Shown here: piece by piece, positions 35,232 to 44,282 of the stretch
Position numbering within the stretch: position 1 is the stretch's first letter
Layout of the letters: each line of letters opens with the position of its first letter
Assembly (NCBI RefSeq): GCF_001573155.1
Contig: NZ_JRWG01000002.1
Coordinates: 124,001 to 188,000, forward strand
Direction: 5' to 3'
Length of the DNA: 64,000 bases
Source: Aequorivita aquimaris
Lineage (GTDB): Bacteria > Bacteroidota > Bacteroidia > Flavobacteriales > Flavobacteriaceae
Notes under the pieces: generated by a model
The model's database searches: none
What the model saw: the letters and a program-made list of their open reading frames with translations, nothing else
What the model was told of the DNA's origin: nothing
Program-made: the position numbers and the translations under genes

Positions 35232-37000
35232 CCCGCTTTCTTATTTGGCGAATTAAATACATCTCGCAAACGCAGTTTGTGTATTTAATAGCTATAGTTG
35301 TGGGATTTTTATCTGGCGTTGGCGCGGTCATTCTTAAAAACCTTACGCACTTTATCCAGCACATGCTGGAAGGAAACCTAATACAATATTACCATACGGC
35401 CTTTTATTTTGTGTTTCCCATCCTTGGACTCACCCTTGTTTATTTTATAATAAAATATGTAATTCGAAAGAAAGTAAGCCATGGCATTCCTTCCACGCTA
35501 TTTGCAATATCAAAAAAGAAAGGGTTCATAAAGCGGTATCAAATGTTTGGCAGTATTTTAACGGCGCCCATAACTGTAGGTTTTGGGGGTTCGGTGGGAC
35601 TGGAAGGCCCTACCGTGGCTACTGGAGCCGCTTTAAGTTCAAACCTATCTCGCGTTTTGCACCTTAACCAGGCAAACAGAACCCTATTAATTGGTTGCGC
35701 CGCAGCGGGAGCAATGGCTTCAATTTTTAAAGCGCCCATCGCAGCACTAATTTTCGCAATAGAAGTTTTCAGTCTGGATTTAACTTTGATTTCTATGCTT
35801 CCGCTTTTGTTGGCTTCTATTTCGGGTATTCTCACATCGTATTTTTTCTTCGGAAATGATATTCTTCTTCCCTTTAAGAATACCGACGCATTTTATTTAA
35901 GCGATGTGCCATTTTATATGATTCTGGGTCTTGCCGCAGGGTTTACCTCTGTTTATTTCACAAAGGTATATGCCTATTTTCAAATGATTTTCGAAAAAAT
36001 AAATTCTCCCGCAAAGCGCCTACTTGCAGGCGGTGTAGGACTTGGGATACTTGTATATTTTATCCCTCCACTCTATGGCGAAGGGTTTGATGTAATAAAC
36101 AATCTTGTAAAAGGAAATCCCGAAATAGCCTTACAGAACAACATCTTTAATCTAGACTTAACTAGTATTTGGGTGGTAATAGCACTTTTGGCAGGTCTGG
36201 TTTTTTTCAAGATTATTGCCAGTGCACTTACCTTTGGCGCAGGTGGCGTAGGTGGTATTTTTGCTCCCGTATTGTTTATGGGGAGTATCATGGGCAATGT
36301 GGTTGCAAAAATTCTGAACAACTGCGGTCTATTTCCCAACGGTGTTTCTGAAAGCAATTTTACATTGGTGGGAATGACGGGCCTAATGGCGGGTGTTCTT
36401 TACGCGCCACTTACCGCAATATTTTTAATTGCGGAAGTAACTGGCGGGTACGAACTCTTCATTCCATTGATGATTACGGCGGCTATTAGTTTTTCCATTA
36501 CCAAATACTTCATTCCACATTCCGTTTATGCAATGGAGTTGGGCAGAAAGGGTGAACTAATAACACACGATAAGGATCACGCCGTACTTACCTTGATGGA
36601 TATACGGTCTGTTATTGAACGTGATTTCATATCAATTTACCCACAGATGAATCTTGGTGAAATTGTGCATCAAGCCGTTGTAAAATCTAAAAGAAATCTT
36701 TTTCCTGTGCTTGACAAAGATACAAATGCCCTTGAGGGAATTATCCTTCTTGATGATTTAAGACCAGTTATGTTTGACCAAAACTTGTATGAAGAATTGA
36801 AAGCCAAGGAGCTTATGCACAGCCCTCCAAATATTATAAATTTGGAAGAAGATAAAATGACCGATGTTATGAAAAAATTTCAGGACACAGGCGCTTGGAA
36901 TCTTCCTGTGATAAGCCACGGGAGATATTATGGTTTCGTTTCAAAATCAAAACTACTTACTGCCTATCGCAGAAAATTAATTGATTTTTCAGGAAAATAA
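35204..37000 (+). CDS. ClC family chloride channel/antiporter with CBS pair
   Basis: 598 residues. About 20-440 is the ClC membrane domain: SHGIPS (near 92, equivalent of GSGIP), GGSVGLEGPT with the gating glutamate E134, and GGVGGIFAPVLFMGS forming the third ion-binding loop. About 460-598 holds two CBS domains, likely binding adenine nucleotides (IRSVIERDFISIYP and KELMHSPPNIINLEED). Moves chloride, in exchange for protons in most bacterial members. It overlaps the upstream lipoprotein gene by 28 bp. Confidence 0.93.
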   Translation: MPKQKRNLLTRFLIWRIKYISQTQFVYLIAIVVGFLSGVGAVILKNLTHFIQHMLEGNLIQYYHTAFYFVFPILGLTLVYFIIKYVIRKKVSHGIPSTLFAISKKKGFIKRYQMFGSILTAPITVGFGGSVGLEGPTVATGAALSSNLSRVLHLNQANRTLLIGCAAAGAMASIFKAPIAALIFAIEVFSLDLTLISMLPLLLASISGILTSYFFFGNDILLPFKNTDAFYLSDVPFYMILGLAAGFTSVYFTKVYAYFQMIFEKINSPAKRLLAGGVGLGILVYFIPPLYGEGFDVINNLVKGNPEIALQNNIFNLDLTSIWVVIALLAGLVFFKIIASALTFGAGGVGGIFAPVLFMGSIMGNVVAKILNNCGLFPNGVSESNFTLVGMTGLMAGVLYAPLTAIFLIAEVTGGYELFIPLMITAAISFSITKYFIPHSVYAMELGRKGELITHDKDHAVLTLMDIRSVIERDFISIYPQMNLGEIVHQAVVKSKRNLFPVLDKDTNALEGIILLDDLRPVMFDQNLYEELKAKELMHSPPNIINLEEDKMTDVMKKFQDTGAWNLPVISHGRYYGFVSKSKLLTAYRRKLIDFSGK

Positions 37001-37028
37001 GCGAAGTTGGAATTAATAAAAAATAAAA

Positions 37029-37274
37029 ATGAAATACATTATAGGTATCCTCTTTATTTCTGTACTTATTGCTTTAGGCATCGGGTTTTACCTCAAGCCT
37101 GATGATGAAGCAACGGGCAATTTAATCATTGGTCTATCCTTAATGATCGGATTTCTTGTACTCATGCCGCTGTTTATTTATTACCGCTGGAAAAACAGAA
37201 GTGTGAAAGACTATATGCTTACAAAAGAAAATATTAAAAAAATGCAAGATTATCAGAAGGAAAAAAAGATTTAA
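37029..37274 (+). CDS. Small two-helix membrane protein
   Basis: 81 residues with two hydrophobic helices (about 3-20 and 33-52) and a Lys-rich cytoplasmic tail. Starts 28 bp after the ClC gene on the same strand, so it is probably cotranscribed. I do not recognise a family. Confidence 0.65.
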   Translation: MKYIIGILFISVLIALGIGFYLKPDDEATGNLIIGLSLMIGFLVLMPLFIYYRWKNRSVKDYMLTKENIKKMQDYQKEKKI

Positions 37275-37332
37275 AAGGCAATCCGTTTTCAAAAAATTTT
37301 CATTTTCTTAACAACTAAAATCATAAATATTA

Positions 37333-37340
37333 TACATTTG
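37333..37340 (+). promoter_or_regulatory. -7 element of the cold-shock gene promoter
   Basis: TACATTTG fits the consensus. The predicted leader is about 27 nt and extremely AT-rich, far shorter than the long structured leaders of enterobacterial cspA. Confidence 0.5.
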
Positions 37341-37371
37341 TAACTTATTATTAATTTATTTTTTATTTAAA

Positions 37372-37569
37372 ATGGAAGGAACAGTAAAATTTTTTAACGA
37401 ATCAAAAGGTTTTGGTTTTATCACCAATGATGAAACTGGAAAAGACATTTTTGTACACGTAACCGGCTTAAACGGCGAAGCCCTTAACGAAGGTGACAAA
37501 GTAGAATATGTTGAAGAAGAAGGTAGAAAAGGAATGGTTGCGGCTCAAGTTCGCGTAATCCATGACTAA
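37372..37569 (+). CDS. Cold-shock domain protein
   Basis: 65 residues, a single cold-shock domain (OB fold) binding single-stranded RNA and DNA. RNP1 (KGFGFIT) and RNP2 (DIFVHV) are intact, and the start MEGTVKFFNESKGFG is typical. It has its own promoter and a strong terminator, so it is monocistronic and likely abundant. Whether it is cold-induced cannot be told. Confidence 0.95.
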   Translation: MEGTVKFFNESKGFGFITNDETGKDIFVHVTGLNGEALNEGDKVEYVEEEGRKGMVAAQVRVIHD

Positions 37570-37591
37570 AAAGATATACGTTTCGAGTTGT

Positions 37592-37620
37592 AAAAGCCTT
37601 TCATTTTTGAAAGGCTTTTT
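37592..37620. terminator. Terminator between the cold-shock gene and tadA
   Basis: AAAAGCCTTTC and GAAAGGCTTTTT form an 11-bp stem around ATTTTT. Runs on both sides serve the converging genes. Confidence 0.85.
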
Positions 37621-37623
37621 ATT

Positions 37624-38079
37624 TTAGTTTAAGTTCCTTTTTTCGATAAAGAACCGTTTTAGCAGTTTTGATGCCTCATCTGCCATCACTCCTCCCCTAA
37701 ATTCGGTTTTAGGGTGAAGTTTAGTATTTAAGGCAATACACCCACGCTGCTCATCTCTAGCGCCATATACAATTTTTGAAATCTGGCTCCAAAACAATGC
37801 TCCTGCGCACATTTGGCAAGGCTCAATCGTTACATAAAGCGTACAGTCTATTAAATACTTTCCTCCTAAATAGTTAGCAGCAGCGGTAATTGCCTGCATT
37901 TCGGCATGTGCCGTAACGTCATTAAGTGTTTCAGTAAGGTTATGCGAACGGGCAATAATCTGGTTGTTTATAACTATTACGGCACCAATGGGCACTTCGC
38001 CTTTATCATAGGCCATTTCAGCTTCTTGCATGGCCCTTTTCATAAAATAGGTATCGTCGTAAGGATTTATTATACTCAA
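37624..38079 (-). CDS. tadA: tRNA-adenosine deaminase / nucleoside deaminase
   Basis: 151 residues from a TTG at 38079. The frame is open to 38238, but that would run through AT-rich repeats and overlap dxs, and flavobacterial TadA proteins start at this INPYDDTYFMKRAM segment. Deaminates the wobble adenosine of tRNA-Arg(ACG) to inosine. The zinc motif is TAHAEMQ (H58, catalytic E60) with PCQMCAGAL. It is divergent from dxs and shares its control region. A guanine-deaminase-like role is less likely from the motifs. Confidence 0.88.
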   Translation of the reverse strand: MSIINPYDDTYFMKRAMQEAEMAYDKGEVPIGAVIVINNQIIARSHNLTETLNDVTAHAEMQAITAAANYLGGKYLIDCTLYVTIEPCQMCAGALFWSQISKIVYGARDEQRGCIALNTKLHPKTEFRGGVMADEASKLLKRFFIEKRNLN

Positions 38080-38107
38080 GTTTCTTGGAATTTTATAATG
38101 ATAGTTA

Positions 38108-38159
38108 AAAACGAAATTACGAATTAACAAATTAACGAATTCATCAATTAACAAATTCG
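38108..38159. repeat. AT-rich degenerate repeats of AATTAAC/AAATTC type
   Basis: The divergent tadA-dxs region contains repeated acgaattaacaaatt-like words, three or four copies of AATTAAC in about 50 bp. Similar strings recur between flavobacterial genes as I recall. No function is evident. Confidence 0.4.
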
Positions 38160-38168
38160 CAATAACTG

Positions 38169-38176
38169 TATCTTTA
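38169..38176 (+). promoter_or_regulatory. -7 element of dxs, close to the start codon
   Basis: TATCTTTA (consensus TAnnTTTG, last base off) ends 4 bp before the GTG at 38181. If used, transcription would begin at or next to the start codon. Confidence 0.4.
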
Positions 38177-38180
38177 CACC

Positions 38181-39959
38181 GTGCCACAAGATGTACTAAA
38201 TACAATAAGTTATCCTGCCGACCTTCGGAAAATTCCAAAGGAAAAATTGCCGCAATTAGCGCAGGAACTTCGTGAATTTATTATAAATATTGTGGCAACA
38301 AAAGAAGGTCATTTGGGTGCTAGCCTAGGCGTAATTGAACTTACCATCGCCTTACATTACGTTTTTAATACCCCTGATGATATTTTGGTTTGGGACGTTG
38401 GTCATCAAGCCTACGGACATAAAATCTTAACTGGCAGAAAACACATTTTTCACACAAATAGACAGTTAAACGGCATCAGTGGTTTTCCAAAACGGGCCGA
38501 GAGTATCTATGATACTTTTGGGGTTGGACATAGCAGTACCGCAATTTCTGCAGCTCTGGGAATGGCAATTGCTTCAAAATTAAAAGGTGAAATAGAAAAG
38601 CAGCATATTGCTGTAGTGGGCGACGCTTCCATTGCCAGCGGAATGGCCTTTGAAGCATTGAACCACGCAGGAGTTACGGACACAAACCTTTTGATTATTC
38701 TAAATGATAATGCCATTGGCATTGACCCCAGTGTGGGCGCGCTGAAAAATTATTTCACCAAAGTAAAACTGAACGGCGCAAAAGAGGCTGATAATATTTT
38801 TGAAGCATTAAACTTTAATTATTCCGGACCAATCAATGGGCATAATTTGGAATTGGTTATTTCAGAATTGGAGCGACTTAAAAATGTTTCTGGACCAAAG
38901 GTACTTCACGTAATAACAACCAAAGGCAAAGGGCTACGACAAGCAGAAGAAAATCAAGTAGTGTATCATGCTCCAGGAAAATTTGATGCCCTTACGGGAG
39001 ATCTTCCGCCAAAAACCAACGAGGCGCAACCTCCCAAATTTCAAGATGTATTTGGAAGAACGTTGGTTGAATTAGCTTCAGAAAATGAAAAGATTATTGG
39101 CATTACCCCTGCAATGCCAACGGGGAGTTCCTTAAAGTTTATGATGGACACTTTTCCCCAACGTGCCTTTGACGTAGGGATTGCTGAACAACACGCTGTA
39201 ACTTTTTCAGCGGGAATGGCTACGCGAGGTTTTGTCGTTTTCTGCAATATATATTCTACTTTTTTACAACGGGCTTTCGATCAGGTAATCCACGATGTGT
39301 GCCTTCAAAAAATACCTGTAATTTTTTGTTTGGATCGCGCCGGGATTGTAGGTGAAGATGGGGCAACACACCACGGTATTTTTGATTTGGCATATTTAAA
39401 CTGCATTCCAAACCTTATCATTTTTGCACCCCGTAACGAAACAGAGCTGCGGAATATAATGTTCACTGCGCAAAAGGGACTTGATTTGCCGATCTTTATC
39501 CGTTATCCGCGTGGGAGAGGCAATATACTCGAGTGGCAAAAACCATTCAATTTAATTGATATTGGAAAGGCTGAAACTCTAAAGGAAGGGAATAGAATTC
39601 TCATATTAACTATTGGCACTATAAATCATAATGCGTTGAAAGCAATTGACTTGCTTTCCGCTTCCGAAAGAGAAAAAGTGGGCTGCATTGATGTTCGCTT
39701 TTTAAAACCTCTGGATGAAAATCTACTGCACGAAGTTTTTCAGAAATACGGAACTATAATCACTGTGGAAGATGGTACTACCGTAGGTGGTCTGGGAGGG
39801 AGTATTGCTTCTTTCGCCGCTATCCATAATTATCAGCGGAAAATTGAACAATTGGGCGTTCCCGATGTTTTTCTAGAACATGGTACTGTTGAGGAGCTTC
39901 AGAAACAAGCAGGTATTTCTTCAGAAGAAATCTATAAAACCATTAAAAAATATTTATAA
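38181..39959 (+). CDS. dxs: 1-deoxy-D-xylulose-5-phosphate synthase
   Basis: 592 residues, GTG start. First enzyme of the non-mevalonate isoprenoid pathway: pyruvate plus glyceraldehyde 3-phosphate to DXP, thiamine-dependent. Typical are KEGHLGASLGVIELTIALH, VWDVGHQAYGHK, SGFPKRAES and the DRAGIVGEDGATHHG block. The thiamine motif reads GDASIASG...N where the textbook form is GDGALTGG...N; this variant is, to my memory, usual in flavobacterial Dxs. It is about 30 residues shorter than the E. coli enzyme. No in-frame ATG offers a better start. Confidence 0.93.
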   Translation: MPQDVLNTISYPADLRKIPKEKLPQLAQELREFIINIVATKEGHLGASLGVIELTIALHYVFNTPDDILVWDVGHQAYGHKILTGRKHIFHTNRQLNGISGFPKRAESIYDTFGVGHSSTAISAALGMAIASKLKGEIEKQHIAVVGDASIASGMAFEALNHAGVTDTNLLIILNDNAIGIDPSVGALKNYFTKVKLNGAKEADNIFEALNFNYSGPINGHNLELVISELERLKNVSGPKVLHVITTKGKGLRQAEENQVVYHAPGKFDALTGDLPPKTNEAQPPKFQDVFGRTLVELASENEKIIGITPAMPTGSSLKFMMDTFPQRAFDVGIAEQHAVTFSAGMATRGFVVFCNIYSTFLQRAFDQVIHDVCLQKIPVIFCLDRAGIVGEDGATHHGIFDLAYLNCIPNLIIFAPRNETELRNIMFTAQKGLDLPIFIRYPRGRGNILEWQKPFNLIDIGKAETLKEGNRILILTIGTINHNALKAIDLLSASEREKVGCIDVRFLKPLDENLLHEVFQKYGTIITVEDGTTVGGLGGSIASFAAIHNYQRKIEQLGVPDVFLEHGTVEELQKQAGISSEEIYKTIKKYL

Positions 39960-39960
39960 A

Positions 39961-39988
39961 AAAAGAGGCTCTTCTGAGCCTCTTTTCT
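39961..39988. terminator. Bidirectional terminator between dxs and the M36 peptidase gene
   Basis: AAAAGAGGCTC and GAGCCTCTTTT pair over 11 bp around TTCT. Confidence 0.85.
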
Positions 39989-40007
39989 ATTTAAAACTAT
40001 TTCAGTT

Positions 40008-42608
40008 TTAGTTAATTATCAGCTTAGATGTTTGAGAACGGTTATCTCCCTCTATCTGTATTAAATAAATTCCAGCGTTCAGACCGCTTGCATTTACATT
40101 TGCAGTAGTATGAAGTTCAAGTTGTTGCGTGTAAACCTTCCTTCCGTTCATATCAAAAATTGATATAGTTGCTTCTCCAACATCCACACGAGATTTGATT
40201 GTAATCTCTCCATTTGATGGGTTTGGATAAACTATAAAGTTATTTTCTAAGTTACCATTATCAGAAACTCCTAGCTCGCATCCAGCAGGCACATCAAAAG
40301 CTTCAGTACCGTCAGATCTACTACCTGAACTTCCCTGGCTTGCACTTTCACCAAGACCACGCTTAGCAAAAGCTCTCCAGATCAAACATCTGTTTGCTCC
40401 GCCATAGGCAATTTGATCTGCTTCAAGTATTGCATCACGACCGTCTACAAAACCAGGACTACATGGCTGTAATTTCATACCGTCAAGAACAAGTTGCAAT
40501 GCAATATTGTTACCCCCTGTACCATTATATAGATCTGCATCAAAACCATATACATCTATTAAATCCCAAGTTAAATCCCATAACATTGTGGCCCAAACTG
40601 ATCCCACTCCATGTGGAACTGACTGTGTTTTAATATCATCATAAGTAAAATCATTAACAGCAAAATCTGAGCTATAGGCTTTGGTCCTTAAACCAATACC
40701 TGAAATACCTTGTCCTAAAGCATAAGTTCCTGTTCCACGAGGATCATTTCGAGTATCACCAGGTTTCATTGTAAGTACAAATCCTAGATAATCGCTCCAT
40801 CCTTCTCCCATTTGTTCTTGGTTTTGCAAGCATCCAGCTTGTAAGCGTCCACCAGTCAAACGGTTTGAAACACCATGACCGTATTCGTGAGCAACTATTA
40901 CATTGTCTAAATCTCCATCGCGTTGAAAATTATCAGTTCCCGATCCATCATCTACTAAAGTTGCATTAATTGTATCTCCATTTAAAAGTGAAGTAATTAA
41001 AGCTTCTCCATCAGATTGATAAATCATCACAGCAGGAATATTAATTTGAGCTCCATTTCCGCCCATTACAATTGGCTCTAAAGGCACATTGTTCACAATT
41101 ATTACAGCTATTGCGCCTTCATTTTGTGCATTTAATACTTTAACGGTGAAGTTACACTCACCTCTCCTTACAACAGCTATTTTTCCTGAAATACTTGATC
41201 CGTTTGTAATATTATCACAACCGTCATAAGTATCTGTGGAAGGTCCTGAGTTATCGTCTTCAACCACTACAAGATCTGCTGTTATCGGGGTATTGGTCAA
41301 TGGCTCTGCGAAATTGGAATCCATAGCGTAATATTGTCCAGCTAATGGTCCGTTGTTAACAGTCAGATAGGTCCCCAATACTGTGCCAGGAGCAGTCCAA
41401 AGGTACATTTGCATTCTTGGCGCTCCACCATCTGGAGGAGTTCCAAAGTTTGCATTATTTATTCCACTACCATCTTGGGCATCGGCAAAAACATAATCAC
41501 CAGCACCTGGGGCTCCAGTGTAATTATTTACCTGGAAGTTTCCGCTAGCTTCATCAAAACCATAATGGAACATAACATCATGCATCATATTGTTCATATA
41601 AAACAAATTGGTGATGGCTCCATCGGTAAATGAATTTGGATTCTGAGGCAAGTTAAATGGAAAATCGAATGTAAGTGTTGGACCACCTTCGGCTTTTGCA
41701 CCCACTCCGTTGTTTCCATTTTTGTCTTCTTGTGCAATAACATTGTTACCACGAGTGTATGTGTACTCTGGTCCTGGAACTCCATCATTATCATGCCATC
41801 CAAATGGAGAGGCAACAGGGTCTGATGGATCATTCACTAATTGATCTGCACCATCATTGGGTCCAACCAATGGCAATGGAAATACACGATAGGCCGCAGC
41901 GGCGCTTGTTACAAGAGAGCTGGCTTCACTTTTATTGGCAAACAAAACACTTTGTTCGTTTGAGTGCGAATGAGCTTCTTCGCCAAAATTACAGCTTACA
42001 ACCCAATCCATTGTTTCTAATAATTCTCCAGTCATAGCATCAATACGAACACTGTAATAATGTGATGCATCTAAAAGATAAATGCTCAAGTTCCAAGCTA
42101 ATCTCAAATTGCCCGTATTTTCCATTTTTTGATACACAAGCTCTACCGGAATGTTTTCTAAAGAAATATTTCCATTAGAAAAAATATAGTCGTGGTCTGA
42201 AAGTGTTTCAATCAAACTTAAATTTGAGGGACTTTGCAAACCAAGTGCATTGGCTGCCTTCCCAATAGCGCCCACTGCCGATATTGATGGAGCAGTACTA
42301 TTAACCTTTGCAGAAACATTTTCAGTGAAAGAAATTTTAGCACTGTACACAGCTCCATCTTTAATAACGAATGGAGATGTTGAATTAAAAATCTCAATGC
42401 CTTGATAACGTTGTTCTACATATACGTTATGAACCTGCATACTTTTTGAAAAACTCTGCGAGGTAATAGATACATCTGTTATATCCTGTGGCTGTAAAGA
42501 ATGCAGCGTTCGGTTTTGCTGAAGATACGTTTTTACCAAATTGCTGTAATCCTGCGCAAAGGAAACATTTACAGCAAAAATGATAATTAAGTAAAGAACT
42601 TTTTTCAT
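40008..42608 (-). CDS. Secreted M36 (fungalysin) metallopeptidase with PA domain and T9SS tail
   Basis: 866 residues. Order: signal peptide (1-19); FTP-type propeptide (about 25-200) that keeps the enzyme inactive; N-terminal catalytic part; a protease-associated insert (about 440-555, GKIAVVRRGECNFTVKV); the zinc site HEYGH at 574-578, with the third ligand E602 in GEGWSDY; and the C-terminal type A sorting domain beginning NNFIVYPNPSNGEITI and ending in LNAGIYLIQIEGD. It should be exported by T9SS and degrade proteins outside the cell for nutrition. Monocistronic on the minus strand. Confidence 0.94.
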   Translation of the reverse strand: MKKVLYLIIIFAVNVSFAQDYSNLVKTYLQQNRTLHSLQPQDITDVSITSQSFSKSMQVHNVYVEQRYQGIEIFNSTSPFVIKDGAVYSAKISFTENVSAKVNSTAPSISAVGAIGKAANALGLQSPSNLSLIETLSDHDYIFSNGNISLENIPVELVYQKMENTGNLRLAWNLSIYLLDASHYYSVRIDAMTGELLETMDWVVSCNFGEEAHSHSNEQSVLFANKSEASSLVTSAAAAYRVFPLPLVGPNDGADQLVNDPSDPVASPFGWHDNDGVPGPEYTYTRGNNVIAQEDKNGNNGVGAKAEGGPTLTFDFPFNLPQNPNSFTDGAITNLFYMNNMMHDVMFHYGFDEASGNFQVNNYTGAPGAGDYVFADAQDGSGINNANFGTPPDGGAPRMQMYLWTAPGTVLGTYLTVNNGPLAGQYYAMDSNFAEPLTNTPITADLVVVEDDNSGPSTDTYDGCDNITNGSSISGKIAVVRRGECNFTVKVLNAQNEGAIAVIIVNNVPLEPIVMGGNGAQINIPAVMIYQSDGEALITSLLNGDTINATLVDDGSGTDNFQRDGDLDNVIVAHEYGHGVSNRLTGGRLQAGCLQNQEQMGEGWSDYLGFVLTMKPGDTRNDPRGTGTYALGQGISGIGLRTKAYSSDFAVNDFTYDDIKTQSVPHGVGSVWATMLWDLTWDLIDVYGFDADLYNGTGGNNIALQLVLDGMKLQPCSPGFVDGRDAILEADQIAYGGANRCLIWRAFAKRGLGESASQGSSGSRSDGTEAFDVPAGCELGVSDNGNLENNFIVYPNPSNGEITIKSRVDVGEATISIFDMNGRKVYTQQLELHTTANVNASGLNAGIYLIQIEGDNRSQTSKLIIN

Positions 42609-42774
42609 AAGCTTTAAATTAAGTTTTTAGGTGATTAATGGTAGATAAGACCTATCTATAAATTATTGATTTTCTATTCCCAAATATAGGATTGCTAAAA
42701 ATATCATAAAATTGACAATATAACCCTCTAAAATTCAATTTTTAACATTTTTAAACCATATAAACATGATTTTG

Positions 42775-44106
42775 CTACAAATTGCCTTTTATTTTTTGAA
42801 AAATCTGAAGTGCATTACCATCTGTTAAGCGTGAAATATAATTGCAACACTCCATTAAATATTCATAGACAGATCGGTTTTGATGAGGATGGGAGTCAAT
42901 AAGTTGCAGCAAAATTTTGTCATAATGCCGCGCTATTCCATTTTGATAATTTTCAAAAGCAGAAGTAAATGTTTCCAGCAAAGTTGATAATATAGTATAG
43001 CCTGCTATTTCTTTTTCCATCACCTCTGTACTTTGATAAACTTTTTCAATGCTAATTTTTATTATGTCAGCAATTTGGGCCTTGTATTGACTTCTGTCTA
43101 ACAATGCTTCAGAAAAAGTTCCTCTCAGAATTTCTTCTTCATTTTCAATAAAAATAGAAGCTGCTTCGGCAATTAAAGTATTAATGGCGAGTGATCGCAA
43201 ATAAGCCAACCTGTCCTGCACCGTTTGCAGACGTGAGTAGATGTCTTTTTTCAAACTATCTCGAACCAAATTAATCAAATATTCCAGCGCAATGTCTTCT
43301 TCAATCAAACCCAGGTTTATACCGTCTTCAAAGTCAATAATAGTATAGCAAATATCATCTGCAGCTTCTACAAGAAATGTAAGTGGGTGGCGGGAATAAC
43401 CGTTATTTCCCCTACTTAAAAGTCCAAGTTCTGTGACTACTTCATTGAAAAATCCAGTGTCACTTTGGAAAACGCCGAATTTTTTATCGGCAACGTGAGA
43501 AGTAGGTTTTTTGGGAAGCGATTGTTTGGGGTATTTCATAAATGCACCAAGCGTTGCGTACGTCAATCGCAGTCCGCCCTCAACGCCATTTTTGGATTCG
43601 GTTAAAATTTTAAAACCGTTTGCATTTCCTTCAAAAGCAACCAAATCCTGATATTCCTTCTCGGAAAGTTGATTTTTAAAACGTTTGCCATTTCCGTTAA
43701 GAAAGTAATCGCCAATGGCCTTTTCGCCACTGTGACCGAACGGAGGATTGCCAATATCGTGCGCCAAAGCAGCGGCGGCAACAATCGCCCCAAAATCGTT
43801 AAACTGATACCCGTGCACACCCTGCAATTGTGGGTGTTTTTTCAAAATTTCCTTCCCAACAATTCTTCCCAAAGAGCGGCCCACCACGGAAACTTCCAAA
43901 CTATGCGTTAATCGGGTGTGAACAAACGAAGTCTTTGAAAGCGGGATAACTTGGGTTTTATCCTGCAAACTTCGGAAAGCGGAGGAAAAAATTACCCGGT
44001 CATAATCTACTTCAAACCCCAAACGGGTCTCGTTCTCCTCAATTCTCAGTCTTTTGTTTTTATCTCCGTGCTTCCGTAGTGAAAGCAACTGTTCCCATTG
44101 CATCAT
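42775..44106 (-). CDS. dgt: dGTP triphosphohydrolase (dGTPase)
   Basis: 443 residues. Cleaves dGTP, or dNTPs more broadly, to the nucleoside and triphosphate, adjusting the nucleotide pool. It is an HD-domain enzyme: H68 in RLTHSLEVS, H116-D117 in AALAHDIGNPPFGHSGE, and a later aspartate near ADDICY. The N-terminal SSAFRSLQDKTQV is the usual substrate-gate region. Two adjacent methionines allow a start one codon later. It is divergent from the phosphate-type promoter at 44176-44254. Confidence 0.9.
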   Translation of the reverse strand: MMQWEQLLSLRKHGDKNKRLRIEENETRLGFEVDYDRVIFSSAFRSLQDKTQVIPLSKTSFVHTRLTHSLEVSVVGRSLGRIVGKEILKKHPQLQGVHGYQFNDFGAIVAAAALAHDIGNPPFGHSGEKAIGDYFLNGNGKRFKNQLSEKEYQDLVAFEGNANGFKILTESKNGVEGGLRLTYATLGAFMKYPKQSLPKKPTSHVADKKFGVFQSDTGFFNEVVTELGLLSRGNNGYSRHPLTFLVEAADDICYTIIDFEDGINLGLIEEDIALEYLINLVRDSLKKDIYSRLQTVQDRLAYLRSLAINTLIAEAASIFIENEEEILRGTFSEALLDRSQYKAQIADIIKISIEKVYQSTEVMEKEIAGYTILSTLLETFTSAFENYQNGIARHYDKILLQLIDSHPHQNRSVYEYLMECCNYISRLTDGNALQIFQKIKGNL

Positions 44107-44175
44107 AATTTTAAAAATTTTGTAGGCAAGATACTATTTTCAAAAGGCAAACCAATCAATTTTTTTTGGTTTCGG

Positions 44176-44254
44176 CTTAACGTTTAGCTAACCCTAAAAT
44201 GACGAACTGGTAACTTCAGTTTAACACAAACCTTACATAAGAGAACCATCTTTG
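44176..44254 (+). promoter_or_regulatory. Phosphate-box-like promoter of the lipoprotein/TonB receptor genes
   Basis: Six 7-bp units lie in exact 11-bp register: CTTAACG (44176), GCTAACC (44187), AATGACG (44198), GGTAACT (44209), TTTAACA (44220), CCTTACA (44231). The -7 element CATCTTTG ends at 44254, with its TTTG at 44251. The units at 44209, 44220 and 44231 are therefore at -42, -31 and -20 from that TTTG. There is no TTG at -33, as expected for an activator-dependent promoter. The 7+4 spacing is that of PhoB-type sites; the activator is inferred. Confidence 0.65.
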
Positions 44255-44282
44255 CCCCAAGAAATTAATTTATAAAATTAAG

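Noticed and set aside
38080-38238. N-terminal extension of TadA up to 38238
   Set aside because: It overlaps the dxs start, is made of AT-rich repeat sequence and has no counterpart in TadA proteins.
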